Source of the DNA: Mercurialis annua
Lineage: Eukaryota; Streptophyta; Magnoliopsida; Malpighiales; Euphorbiaceae
Assembly (NCBI RefSeq): GCF_937616625.2
Contig: NC_065574.1
Span: 28,274,501-28,338,500 of the forward strand
DNA: 64,000 nt
Reading direction: 5' to 3'
How positions within the stretch are numbered: position 1 is the first letter of the stretch; the number at the start of each line of letters is the position of its first letter. The position numbers and the translations under genes were made by a program. Below the pieces are notes generated by a model. It worked only from the letters and a program-made list of their open reading frames with translations, searched no databases and was not told the origin of the DNA. Of this stretch, positions 50,576 through 62,212 are shown piece after piece.

Positions 50576-51455
50576 TTACAAATGTTACAAAAATATCCAA
50601 ACGTTTCACCTTTTTAGCAATTTAAGCCAAACGTTTACAAATGTTACGAAAAAAAATCCAACCGTTTCACCTTTTTAGCGATTTAAGCCAAACATTACGA
50701 AACAAATCCAAGCATTTCAAATGTTTTAAATCCAAGCGTTTGACTTTAATCGCTAAAAAGGTGCAACATTTGGTTTTGTTTCGTAACGTTTATGAGCTTT
50801 TGGCTTCATCTGCTAAAAAGGGGAAACATTTGGATTTGTTTCGTAACGTTTGTAAACGTTTGGCTTAAATCGCTAAAAAGGTGAAACGTTTGGATTTGTT
50901 TCGTAACGTTTGTCTTCAATCGCTAAAAAGGTAAAAAGTTTGGATTTCTTTCGTAAACGTTTGTAGACGTCGGTTATATTTGACAAACGTTAAGAAACAA
51001 ACCCAAACGTTTCTATTCAAAAAACAATATCCAAATGTTTCACCTTTTTAGCGATTTAATCCAAACGTTTATAACGTTACGAAATAAATCCAAACATTTT
51101 TAGAAATTTAAGCAAAACATTTGCAAATGTTACGAAACAAATCCAAGTGTTCCACCTTTTTAGCGATTTAAGCCAAATATTTAGAAACGTTACGAAACAA
51201 ATCCAATAGTTTCACCTTTTTAGCGATTTAAGCCAAACGTTTACAAACGTTATCCAAACATTTAAAACGTTATGAAAAAAATCCAAACGTTTTTCCTTTT
51301 TAGAGATTTAAGCCAAACGTTACAGAACGTTTGGTTTAAATTGCAAAAAAGGCGAAACGTTTGGATATGTTTCGTAGTGTTTGTAAATGTTTGGCTTAAA
51401 TCGATAAAATGGGGAAATGTTTGGTTTTGTTTCGTAACGTTTGTAAACGTTTGGT
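50576..51455. repeat. Short alternating satellite blocks left of the island
   Basis: Plus 50576 to about 50741, minus about 50742-50968, a short odd stretch at 50969-50984 (GTCGGTTATATTTGAC) that does not fit the monomer, plus about 50985-51324, minus 51325-51455. The switch at 51325-51332 falls on GAACGTTT, a one-base variant of the octamer. Confidence 0.8.
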
Positions 51456-51540
51456 TCAGTCGGTTAATTTGGTCGGCTGATTTGTCTCACTCCAAATAGA
51501 AGGAGTACTATTCTTTGCGAGTAATAGTTGCGTGTTTTAT
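51456..51540. other. Non-satellite island with three potential hairpins
   Basis: The only stretch in the window longer than about 20 bp that I cannot assign to the monomer. Three inverted pairs lie side by side: TCAGTCGG (51456-51463) with TCGGCTGA (51473-51480), imperfect; ACTCC (51489-51493) with GGAGT (51502-51506), 8-bp loop; and ACTATT (51507-51512) with AATAGT (51523-51528), 10-bp loop. Minus-type satellite flanks both sides. The left side stops after GTAAACGTTTGG and the right resumes at TAACGTTTGTAAA, so about 40 bp of monomer is replaced rather than simply interrupted. No target-site duplication or terminal repeat typical of an intact element is evident. It could be a remnant of a mobile element or filler DNA from break repair. 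Confidence 0.75.
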
Positions 51541-51719
51541 AACGTTTGTAAATATTCGGCTTAAATAGCTAAAAATGCGAAACGTTTGTTTTTTGTTCCG
51601 TAACGTAACGAAACAAATTCAAACGTTTATAAACGTTTGGCTTAAATCGCTAAAAAGGTTAAAATCGCTAAAAAGGTGAAACGTTTGTATTTGTTTTGTA
51701 ACGTTTTAAACTTTTGGCT
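51541..51719 (-). repeat. Minus-type satellite right of the island
   Basis: Minus monomers containing a plus fragment of about 25-30 bp at 51604-51630 (TAACGAAACAAATTC) and a duplicated AAAATCGCTAAAAAGG piece at 51645-51676. No higher-order structure. Confidence 0.75.
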
Positions 51720-52450
51720 TAAATCGCTAAAAATTTGAAACATTTGGATTTGTTTCGTAACGTTTGTAAATGTTTGGCTTAAATCGCTAAAATAGGGAGA
51801 CGTTTGGATTTGTTTCGTAACTTTTGTAAACGTTTGGCTTAAATTGCTAAAATGGTTAAACATTTGGATTTTCGTAACATTTGTAAACGTTTGGCTTAAA
51901 TCGCTGAAAAGGTGAAACGTTTGGATTTGTTTTGTAACGTTTGTAAACGTTTGGCTTAAATTGCTAAAAAGGTGAAACGTTTGGATTTGTTTCGTAACAT
52001 TTGTAAATGTTTGGCTTAAATTGCTAAAAAGGTGAAACGTTTGGATTTATTTAATATATTTGTAAACATAACGTTTGCCAACGTTAAGTTTTGTTCCGTA
52101 ACGTTTGTAAATGTTTGGCTTAAATCACTAAATATGGGAAACGTTTCGATTTGTTTCGTAACGTTTGTAAATGTGTGGCTTAAATCGCTAAAAATATGAA
52201 ATGTTTGGTTTTGTTTCGTAACGTTTGTAAACGTTTGTCTTAAATCACTAAAAAGGTGAAACATTTGGATTTGTTTCGTAACGTTTGTAAACGTTTGGCT
52301 TAAATCGCTAAAATGGGGAAACGTTTGGATTTGTTTCGTAACATTTGTAAATGTTTGGCTTAAATCACTATAATTGGAAAATGTTTGGTTTTATTTCGTA
52401 ATGTTTGTAAACGTTTAGATTTTTTTCGTAGCGTTTGTAAACGTTTGACT
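51720..52450 (-). repeat. 731-bp tandem duplication, copy 1
   Basis: About twelve minus monomers. Markers shared at an offset of exactly 731: GGATTTTCGTAACATTTG at 51866, ATCGCTGAAAAGG at about 51900, and the TGTAAACATAACGTTTG with CAACGTTAAG anomaly at 52061-52085. Borders are approximate. Confidence 0.85.
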
Positions 52451-53185
52451 TAAATCGGTAAAAATGTGAAACATTTGGATTTGTTTCGTAACGTTTGTAA
52501 ACGTTTGGCTTAAATCGCTAAAAAAGGGAAACGTTTGGATTTGTTTAGTAGCTTTTGTAAATGTTTGGATTAAATTGCTAAAACGGGGAAACGTTCGGAT
52601 TTTCGTAACATTTGTAAACGTTTGGCTTAAATCGCTGAAAAGGTGAAACTTTTGGATTTGTTTCGTAACATTTGTAAACGTTTGGCTTAAATTTCTAAAA
52701 AGGTGAAACGTTTGGATTTGTTTCGCAGCGTTTGTAAACGTTTGGCTTAAATTGCTAAAAAGGTGAAACGTTTGGATTTATTTAATAAATTTGTAAACAT
52801 AACGTTTGTCAACGTTAAGTTTTGTTCCGTAACATTTGTAAATGTTTGGCTTAAATCGCTAAATAAGGGAAACATTTGGATTTGTTTCGTAACGTTTGTA
52901 AACGTTTGTAAACGTTTGGTTTAAATCGCTAAAAATATGAAATGTTTGGTTTTGTTTTGTAATGTTTATAAACGTTTGGCTTAAATCACTAAAACGGTGA
53001 AACGTTTGGATTTGTTTCGTAACGTTTGTAAACGTTTGGCTTAAATCGCTAAATTGGGGAAACGTTTTGATTTGTTTCGTAACGTTTGTAAATGTTTAGC
53101 TTAAATCGCTAAAAGTGTAAAACGTTTGGTTTTATTTCGTAATGTTTGTAAACGTTAGATTTGTTTCGTAACGTTTGTAAACATT
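52451..53185 (-). repeat. 731-bp tandem duplication, copy 2
   Basis: Repeats 51720-52450 with moderate divergence. Its markers are at 52597, about 52634 and 52792. It contains a 10-bp gain at about 52900 (GTAAACGTTT repeated). Similarity fades shortly after 53185. Confidence 0.85.
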
Positions 53186-54540
53186 TGGCTTAAATCGCCA
53201 AAAAGGTGAAACTTTTCGATTTGTTTCGTAATATTTTAAACATTTGGGTTAAATAGCTAAAATGGGGAAACATTTGGATTTCTTTCGTAACGTTTGTGTA
53301 CGTTTAGCTTAAATTGCTAAAAAGGTTAAACGCTTGGATTTGTTTCGTAACATTTGTAAATGTTTGGCATAAATTGCTAAAAATGTGAAACGTTAGGATT
53401 TGTTTCGTAAAAAGGGGAAGCGTTTTGTTTTGTTTCGTAACGTTAGTAAACGTTTGGCTTAAATAGCTAAAAACGTGAAACATTTTGTTTTGTTTCGTAA
53501 CGTTTGTTAACGTTTGGCTTAAATTGCTTAAAAGGTGAAACATGTGGTCTTGTTTCGTAACGTTTCTAAACGTTCGACTTAAATCGCTAAAAAGGTGAAA
53601 CGTTTGGATTTGTTTCGTAACGTTTGTAAACGTTTGGCTGAAATTGCAAAAAGGTGAAACGCTTGGATTTGTTTCGTAACTTTTGGATTAAATCGCTAAA
53701 AAGGTGAAACGTTTGGTTTTGTTTCGTAACGTTTATAAACGTTCGGCTTAAATTTCTAAAAAGGTGAAACGTTTAGATTTGTTTCGCAACATTTTAAACG
53801 TTTAGCTTAAATAGCTAAAATGGGGAAACGTTTGGATTTTTTTGTAACGTTTTTAATCATTTGGCTTAAATAGCTAAAAAGATGAAACGTTTGGATTTGT
53901 TTCATAACGTTTGTAAACATTAGGCTTAAATCGTTAAAAAGGTGAAACGCTTGGTTTTGTTTCGTAATGTTTGTAAACGTTCGGCTTAAATTGCTAAAAA
54001 GGTGAAACGCTTGGATTTGTTTCGTAACAAAATTAACAATTGCAAACGTTTAACCTTTTTAGCGATTTAAGCCAAACGTTAAAAAAACAAATCCACACGT
54101 TTAATTTACAAAGGTTATTAAATGTTTGGATTTGTTTCGTAACGTTTGTAAACGTTTGGCTTAAATCGCTAAAAAGGCGAAACGTTTGGATTTGTTTCCT
54201 AACATTTATAAACGTTTGGCTTAAATTGCTAAAAAGGTGAAACGTTTGCATTTGTTTCGTAACATTTGTAAACGTTTTGCTTAAATCGCTAAAAAGGTTA
54301 AAAGTTTGTTTTTGTTCCGTAACGTTTGTAAACGTTTGGTTTAAAATCGCTAAAAAGGTGAAACACTTGGATTTGTTTCGTAACGTTTGTAAATGTTTGG
54401 CTTAAATCGCTAATAAGGTGAAACGTTTGGATTTTTTTCGTAACGTTTGTAAAACGTTTGGCCTAAATTGCTAAAAAGAGGAAACGTTTGAATTTTGTTT
54501 CGTAACGTTTGGCTTAAAATGGGAAACATTTGGATTTGTT
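53186..54540. repeat. Minus-type satellite with one short plus insert
   Basis: Minus monomers at 53186-54029, a plus piece at about 54031-54119 containing the odd join AAAATTAACAATTGC at 54030-54044, then minus at about 54120-54540. Several monomers are partial (near 53405, 53685 and 54500). No gene or non-satellite block. Confidence 0.8.
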
Positions 54541-57500
54541 TTAGCAATTTAAGCCAAACGTTTACAAATGTTACGAAATAAAACCAAATGTTTTTAGCAA
54601 TTGAAACCAAACGTTTACAAACGTTACGAAACAAATCCAAGCATTTACCCATTTTTAGCGATTTAAACCAAACTTTTACAGATGTTACGAATCAAATCCA
54701 AGTGTTTTACCTTTTTAGAGATTTAAGCCAAATGTTTACAAACATTACGAACAAATCCAAACATTTCACCTTTTTAGCAATTTAAGCCAAACGTTTACAA
54801 ACGTTACGAAACAAATCTCAACGTTTCATATTTTTAGCGATAAAAGCCAAACGTTTACAAACGTCACGGAACAAAACCAAACTTTTCACATTTTTAGCGA
54901 TTTAAGCCAAACGTTTATTAACGTTACGAAACAAAACCAAACATTTAAAACGTTACAAAACAAATCCAAATGTTTCACATTTTTAGCGATTTAAGCAAAC
55001 GTGGACAAATGTTACGAAACAAATCCAAACGTTTCCCCATTTTAGCAATTTAAGCCAAACGTTTACAAACGTTACAAAACAAATCCAAACGTTTCCCCAT
55101 TTTAGCGATTTAATCCGAACGTTTAAAACGTTATGAAACCAATCCAAACGTTTCTGCTTTTTAACGAGTTAAGCCAAACGTTTAACACGTTAGGAAACAA
55201 ATCCAAACGTTTTGCCCTTTTAGCGATTTAAGCCAAACATTACGAAACAAAACCATACTTTTAAAACGTTACGAAACAAAACCAAATGTTTCACCTTTTT
55301 AGGGATTTAAGCCAAACGTTTATAGACATTACGAAACAAAACCAAACATTTCACATTTTAAGCGATTTAAGCCGAACGTATACAAACGTTACAAAACAAT
55401 ACCGAAATTTTCACCTTTTTAGCGATTTAAGCCTAACGTTTACAAACGTTACGAAAAAATCCGAACGTTTCACCTTTTTAGTGATTTAAGCCAAACATTT
55501 ACAAACGTTATGAAACAAATCCGAACGTTTCACCTTTTTAGCGATTTAAGTCGAACGTTTAGAAACGTTACGAAATAAAACCAAACGTTTCACCTTTTTA
55601 GCGATTGAAGCTGAACGTATTCAAACGTTATGAAACAAAACCAAACGTTTCGCAATTTTAGCGATTTAAGCCAAACGTTTAAAACGTTAAGAAACCAATC
55701 CAAACGTTTCACATTTTTAGCGATTTAAGGTGAACATTTACAAACATTACGAAACAAATCCGAGCGTTTTACCTTTTTAGCAATTTATGCCAAACGTTTA
55801 CAAACGTTACGAAACAAATGCAAACGTTTTCCCATTTTAGCAATTTAAGCCAAAAGTTTACAAATGTCAAGAAACAAATCCAACCGTTACAAAACAAATC
55901 CAAGCGTTTCACCTTTTTAGCGATTTAGGCCAAACATTTACAAACATTTCGAAACAAATCCAAACGTTTCCCATTTTTAGCGATTTAAGCCAAACGTTAA
56001 CAAACGTTACGAAACAAATCCAAACGTTTCCCCATTTTAGCGATTTAAGCCAAACGTTACGAAACAAATCCAAACGTTTCATCATTTTAGCGATTTAGGC
56101 CAAACATTTAAAACGTTAAGAAACCAATCCAAATGTTTCACCTTTTTAGCGATTTAAGCCAAACGTTTACAAACGTTACAAAATAAATCCAAACGTTTAA
56201 AACATTATGAAACAAATCCAAATGTTTCACCTTTTTAGCGATTTAAGCCAAACGTTTAAAACGTTATGAAATAAATCCAAACATTTTGCCTTTTTATCAA
56301 TTTATGCCGAACATTTACAAACGTTACGAAACAAAACCAAACGTTTAAAACGTTATGAAACAAAACCCGAATGTTTCGTCTTTTTAGCGATTTAAGCCAA
56401 ACGTTTACAAACGTTACAAAATAAATCCAAAAGTTTAACCTTTATTGCGATTTAAGCAAAACGTTTAAAATGTTACGAAACAAATCTGAACGATTCAACT
56501 TTTTAGCGATTTAAGCCAAACGTTTACAAACGTTAAGAAACAAAGCCAAACGTTTACAAACGTTACGAAACAAAGCCAAACGTTTACAAACGTTACGAAA
56601 CAAATCCAAACGTTTCACATTTTTAGCAATTTACGTATAAATGTTACGAAACAAATCCAAACGTTTCACCTTTTTTGAGATTTAAGCCGAACGATTACAA
56701 ACATTACGAAATGAATCCAAACGTGTCACCTTTTTAGCAATTTAAGCCAAACATTTACAAACGTTACGAAACAAAACCAAATGTTTCACCTTTTTAGCAA
56801 TTCAAGCCAAACGTTTACAAACAAATCCGAACGTTACAAAACAAAACCAAACGTTTAAAACGTTATGAAACAAATCCAAACGTTTCACCTTTTTAGGAGT
56901 TTAAGCCAAATATTTACAAACTTACGAAACAAATCCAAACGTTTCACATTTTTAGCGATTTAAGCAAAACGAATCCAAACGTTACGAAACAAATCCAAAC
57001 GTCTCCCCTTTTTAGCAATTAAAGCCAAACGTTTACAAACGTTATGAAACAAATCCAAGCGTTTCACCTTTTTAGCAATATAAGCCAAACGTTTACAAAC
57101 TTTACGAAACTAAACCAAATGTTTAAAACTTTACGAAACAAATCCAATCGTTTCACATTTTTAGCGATTTAAGCCAAAAGTTTACAAACGTTACGAAACA
57201 AAGCTAAACGTTTACAAACGTTACGAAACAAATCCAAACGTTTACAAACATTATGAAACAAAGCCAAACGTTTACAAACGTTACGAAACAAATCCAAACG
57301 TTTCACTATTTTAGGGATTTACATACAAACGTTACGAAACAAATCCAAACGTTTCACCTTTTAAGCGATTTAAGCCGAATGTTTACAAACGTTACGAAAC
57401 AAAACAAAACGTTTCCCCTTTTTAGCAATATAAGCCAAACGTTTACAATCAAATATGAAAGTTATGAAACAAAACCAAATATTTAAAACGTTATGAAACA

Positions 57501-58420
57501 AATCCAAACGTTTCCCCTTTTTAACAATTTAAGCCAAACGTTTACAAACATTACGAAACACAACCAAACGTTTCACCTTTTTAGCGATTTAAACCAAAGG
57601 TTTACAAACGTTTCGAAACAAATCCAAACGTTTCACCTTTTTAGCTATTTAAGCCAAACGTTTACAAACATTTCGAAACAAATCAAGCGTTTCCCCTTTT
57701 TAGCGATTTAAGCCAAACGCTTACAAACATTACGAAACAAATCCAAGCATTTCACCTTCTTAATCCAAACGTTTCCAAACGTTACGAAACAAATCCAAAC
57801 GTTTCAATTTTTTAGTAATTTAAGCCAAACGTCTACAAACGTACGAAACAAATCCAAACGTTTTTCCATTTTAGCGATTTAAGCCAAAAGTTTACAAACG
57901 TTACAAAATAAATCCAAAGTTTAACCTTTATTGCGATTTAAGAAAAACGTTTAAAACGTTACGAAACAAATCTGAACGATTCAACTTTTTAGCGATTTAT
58001 GCCAAACGTTTACAAACTTGACAAAACAAATCCAAATGTTTCACCTTTTTGGCGATTTATGCCAAATGTTTACAAACGTTGCCAAACAAAACCAAACGTT
58101 TCATATTTTTAGCGATTTAAGCCGAACGTTTACAAACGTTACGAAATAAATTTAAATATTTCACCTTTTTAGCAATTTAAGCCAAATGTTTACAAACGTT
58201 ACGAAACAAATCCAAACTTTTCCCTATTTTAGTAATTTAATCCAAACGTTTACAAACGTTACGAAACAAATCCAAGCGTTACGAAGAAAATCCAAGCATT
58301 TCACCTTTTTAGCGATTTATGCCAAGCGTTTACAAACGATACAAAATAAATCCAAACGTTTCACCTTTTTAGCGAATTAAGCCAAACGTTTACAAAACGT
58401 TACGAAACAAATCCAAGCAT
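54541..58420 (+). repeat. Long plus-type block, moderately diverged
   Basis: Continuous plus monomers with frequent half-monomers (for example 55250, 56540-56600 and 56820). Two internal or long-range duplications are visible. 56420-56510 recurs at 57905-57995 (offset about 1,487; shared CCTTTATTGCG and CTGAACGATTCAAC). 57180-57640 recurs at about 58990-59430 (offset about 1,792; shared GAAAGTTATGAAAC and AAATATTTAAAACG). No non-satellite sequence seen. Confidence 0.82.
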
Positions 58421-58795
58421 TAGGCTTCAATCGCTAAAAAGGTGAATCGTTTGGTTGTGTTTCTTAACGTTTGTAAACGTGGCTTAAATTGCTAAAAAGG
58501 TGAAACTCTTGGATTTGTTTCGTAACGTTTGTAAACATTCGGCTTAAATCGCTAAAAAGGTGAAACGATTGGATTTGTTTCATAACGTTTGTACGTACAT
58601 TACTAAATATATGAAATGTTTGGATTTATTTCGTAACGTTTTAAATGTTTGGTTTTCTTTTGTAACATTTGTAAACGTTTGTCTTAAATCCCTAAAAATG
58701 TGAAACGTTTTGTTTTGTTCCGTAGCGTTTGTAAACGTTTGGTTTAAATTTCTAAAAACGTTTGGTTTTGTTCCGTAACGTTTTGTTTCGTGATG
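58421..58795 (-). repeat. Short minus-type block between two plus blocks
   Basis: Six or so minus monomers, some partial, including GTACGTAC at 58591-58598, which does not fit the consensus. The block is entered from plus at CCAAGCATTAGGCTTC (about 58420). It is left at TGATGTTAAAACGTTATG (about 58795). Confidence 0.82.
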
Positions 58796-59470
58796 TTAAA
58801 ACGTTATGAAATAAAACCTAACGATTAAAACGTTACGAAACAAATCCAAACGTTTCACCTTTTTAGCAATTTAAGCGAAACGTTTACAAACGTTACGAAA
58901 AAAATACAAGCCTTTCACCTTTTTAGCAATTTAAGCCAAACGTTTAAAAACGTTACGAAACAAAACCAAATGTTTAAGACGTTACGAAATAAATCCAAAC
59001 GTTTCACATTTTTAGAGATTTAAGCCAAACGTTTACAAACGTTACGAAACAAAGCCAAACGTTTACAAACGTTACGAAACCAATCCAAACGTTTCACATT
59101 TTTAGGGATTTACATACAAACGTTACGAAACAAATCCAAACTTTTCACCTTTTTAAGCGATTTAAGCCGAATGTTTACAAACGTTACGAAACAAAACAAA
59201 ACCTTTCCCCTTTTTAGCAATATAAGCCAAACGTTTACAATCAAATCTGAAAGTTATGAAACAAAACCAAATATTTAAAACGTTATGAAACAAATCCAAA
59301 CATTTCCCCTTTTTAGCAATTTAAGCCAAACGTTTACAAACATTACAAAACAGAACCAAACGTTTCACCTTTTTAGCGATTTAAACCAAAGGTTTACAAA
59401 GGTTTCCAAACAAATCCAAACGTTTCACCTTTTTAGCTATTTAAGCCAAACGTTTACAAATGTTACGAAA
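58796..59470 (+). repeat. Plus-type satellite, partly a copy of 57180-57640
   Basis: Plus monomers. From about 58990 to 59430 they match 57180-57640 at an offset of about 1,792, including the paired short monomers with CAAAGCCAAACG, the GATTTACATAC monomer, and the AATCAAAT-TGAAAGTTATG join. Substitutions are few, so the copy is fairly recent. Confidence 0.8.
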
Positions 59471-62212
59471 CATATCCAAACGTTTCCCATTTTTAGCAAG
59501 TTAAGCCAAACGTTTACAAAACTTTACGAAACAAATCCAAACGTTTTCCCTTTTTAGAGATTTAAGCCAATACAAACGTTACGAAACATATCCAAATGTT
59601 TCACCTTTTTAGCGATTCAAGCATAACGTTTACAAAAGTTACGAAACAAACCCAAACGTTTCAACTTTTTACCGATTCAAGCCAAACGTTTACACACTTT
59701 ACGAAACAAATCCAAACGTTTTCCCTTTTTAGCAATTTAAGCCAAACGTTTACACACGTTACAAAACAAATCTAAACGTTTCCCATTTTTAGCAATTTAA
59801 GCCAAACGTTTACAAATGTTATGTATCAAATCCATATGTTTCACCTTTTTAGCGATTTAAGCCAAACGTTTACAAACGTTACGAAACAAATTCAAACGTT
59901 TTATCCTTTTAGCAATTTAAACCAAATGTTTACAAACGTTACGAAACAAATCCAAGTGTTTCACTTTTTCAGCTATTTAAGCCCAATGTTTACAAAAATT
60001 ACGAAACAAATCCAAGCGTTTCACCTTTTTAGCAATTTAAGCCAAACGTTTACAAATGCTACGAAACAAATCCAAACGTTTCACCTTTTTAGCGATTTAA
60101 GCCAAACGTTTATAAACGTTACTAAACAAATCCAAAGGTTTCCTCTTTTTAGCGATTTAAACCAAACGTTTGCAAACGTTACAAAACAAATCCAAACGTT
60201 TTACATTAATAGCAATTTAAGCCAAACATTTACAAAACGTTACGAAACAAATCCAAACGTTTTACGTTTTTAGCGATTTAAGCCAAACGTTTACAAACGT
60301 TACGAAACAAATCCAAACGTTTCGCCTTTTTAGCAATTTATGCCAAACGTTTACAAACGTTACGAAACAAATCCAAACGTTTCACATTTTTAGCGATTTA
60401 AGTCAAATGTTTTCAAACGTTATGAAACAAATTAAAGTGTTTCACCTTTTTAGCAATTTAAGCCAAACGTCTACAAACCTTACAAAACAAATCCAAACAT
60501 TGTACCTTTTTAGCGATTTAAGCCAAACGTTTACAAACTCTACAAACAAATCCAAACGTTTAATCTTTTTATCCCAAACGTTTACAAATATCACAAAACA
60601 AATCCAAACGTTTCTCCTTTTTAGCGATTTAAGCCAATCCTTTACAAATGTTAAGCAACAATTCCAAACCTTTCACATTTTTAGCAATTTAAGCCAAATG
60701 TTTACAAACGTTACAAAACAAATCCAAACATTTCGCCTTTTTAGCAATTTAAGCCAAACGTTTACAAACGTTACGAAACAAATCCAAACGTTTCCCCTTT
60801 TTAGCAATTTAAGCCGAACGTTTGCAAGCGTTACGAAACAAATCCACACGTTTCCTATTTTTAGCAATTTAAGCCAAACGTTTCCAAAACATTATGAAAC
60901 AAATCCAAACGTTTCCCCTTTTTAGAGATTTAAGCCAAACGTTTACAAACGTTACAAAACAAATCCAAACGTTTCACCTTTTTAGCGATTCAAGCCAAAC
61001 GTTTACAAAGGTAACGAAAGAAATCCAAACGTTTCACCTTATTAGCGATTCAAGCCAAACGTTTACACACTTTACGAAACAAATCCAAAAGTTTCACCTT
61101 TTTAGCGATTTAATCCAAACGTTTACACACGTTACGAAATTAATCTAAACGTTTCACATTTTTAGCAATTTCAGCCAAACGTTTACAAACGTTAGGAATC
61201 AAATCCAAACAATTAACCTTCTTAGTGATTTAAGCCAAACGTTTACAAACGTTGGAAACAAATCCAAACATTTTACCTTTTTTAGCAATTTAAGCCAAAC
61301 GTTTACAAACGTTACGAAACAAATCCAAGCGTTTCACTTTTTTAGCTATTTAAGCCAAATGTTTACAAACATTACGAAACAAATCCAAGCGTTTCACCTT
61401 TTTAGCAATTTAAGCCAAACGTTTACAAACGATACGAAACAAATCCAAAAGTTTCACCTTTTTAGCTATTTAAGCCAAACGTTTATAAATGTTACTAAAC
61501 AAATCCAAAGGTTTCCTCTTTTTAGCGATTTAAGCCAAACGTTTGCAAACGTTACAAAACAAATCCAAACGTTTTACATTAATAGAAATTTAAGCCAAAC
61601 GTTTACAAAACATTACGAAAAAAATCCAAACATATCACCTTTTTAGGGATTTAAGCCAAACGTTTACAAACGTTACGAAACAAATCCAAATGTTTCACCT
61701 TTTTAGCAATTTAAGCCAAACGTTTACAAACATTATGAAACAAATCCAAACGTTTCACATTTTTAGCGATTTAAGTCAAACATTTACAAACATTATGAAA
61801 CAAATTAAAGTGTTTCACCTTTCTAGCAATTTAAGCCAAACGTCTACGAACGTTACAAAAAAAATCCAAACATTGCACCTTTTTAGCGATTTAAGCCAAA
61901 TGTTTGCAAACGTTACGAAACAAATCCAAACATTTAATCTTTTTATCCCAAACGTTTACAAATATCACAAAACAAATCCAAACGTTTCTCCTTTTTAGCG
62001 ATTCAAGCCAATCGTTTACAGACGTTACGAAACAATTCCAAACGTTTCCCATTTTTAGCAATTTAAGCCAAACGTTTACAAACGTTACAAAACAAATCCA
62101 AACGGTTCGCCTTTTTAGCAATTTAAGCCATACGTTTACAAACGTTACGAAACAAATCCAAACGTTTCCCCTTTTTAGCGATTTAAGCCAAACGTTTGCA
62201 AACGTTACGAAA
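59471..62212 (+). repeat. 2,742-bp higher-order repeat, copy 1 (dimer of ~1.37 kb)
   Basis: It starts at the CATATCC variant at 59471, which recurs at 62213. Inside are two related halves. The marker TTTTACATTAATAG lies around 60201 and 61575, and ATCCCAAACG after a truncated monomer lies at 60571 and 61945, both 1,374 bp apart. The halves differ moderately while the two 2,742-bp copies differ little, so the dimer arose first and was then duplicated. All plus type, about 46 monomer lengths. Confidence 0.9.

Noticed and set aside
51456..51540. A class II tRNA-like layout (D-arm-like, anticodon-like and long variable-arm-like hairpins) in the island.
   Set aside because: There is no acceptor stem, no T-arm GTTCRANNC motif, and the would-be anticodon loop is 8 rather than 7 bases.
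58591..58598. GTACGTAC palindrome as a regulatory site.
   Set aside because: A single occurrence inside a degraded minus monomer with no gene nearby; best explained by substitutions around GTAAACG.
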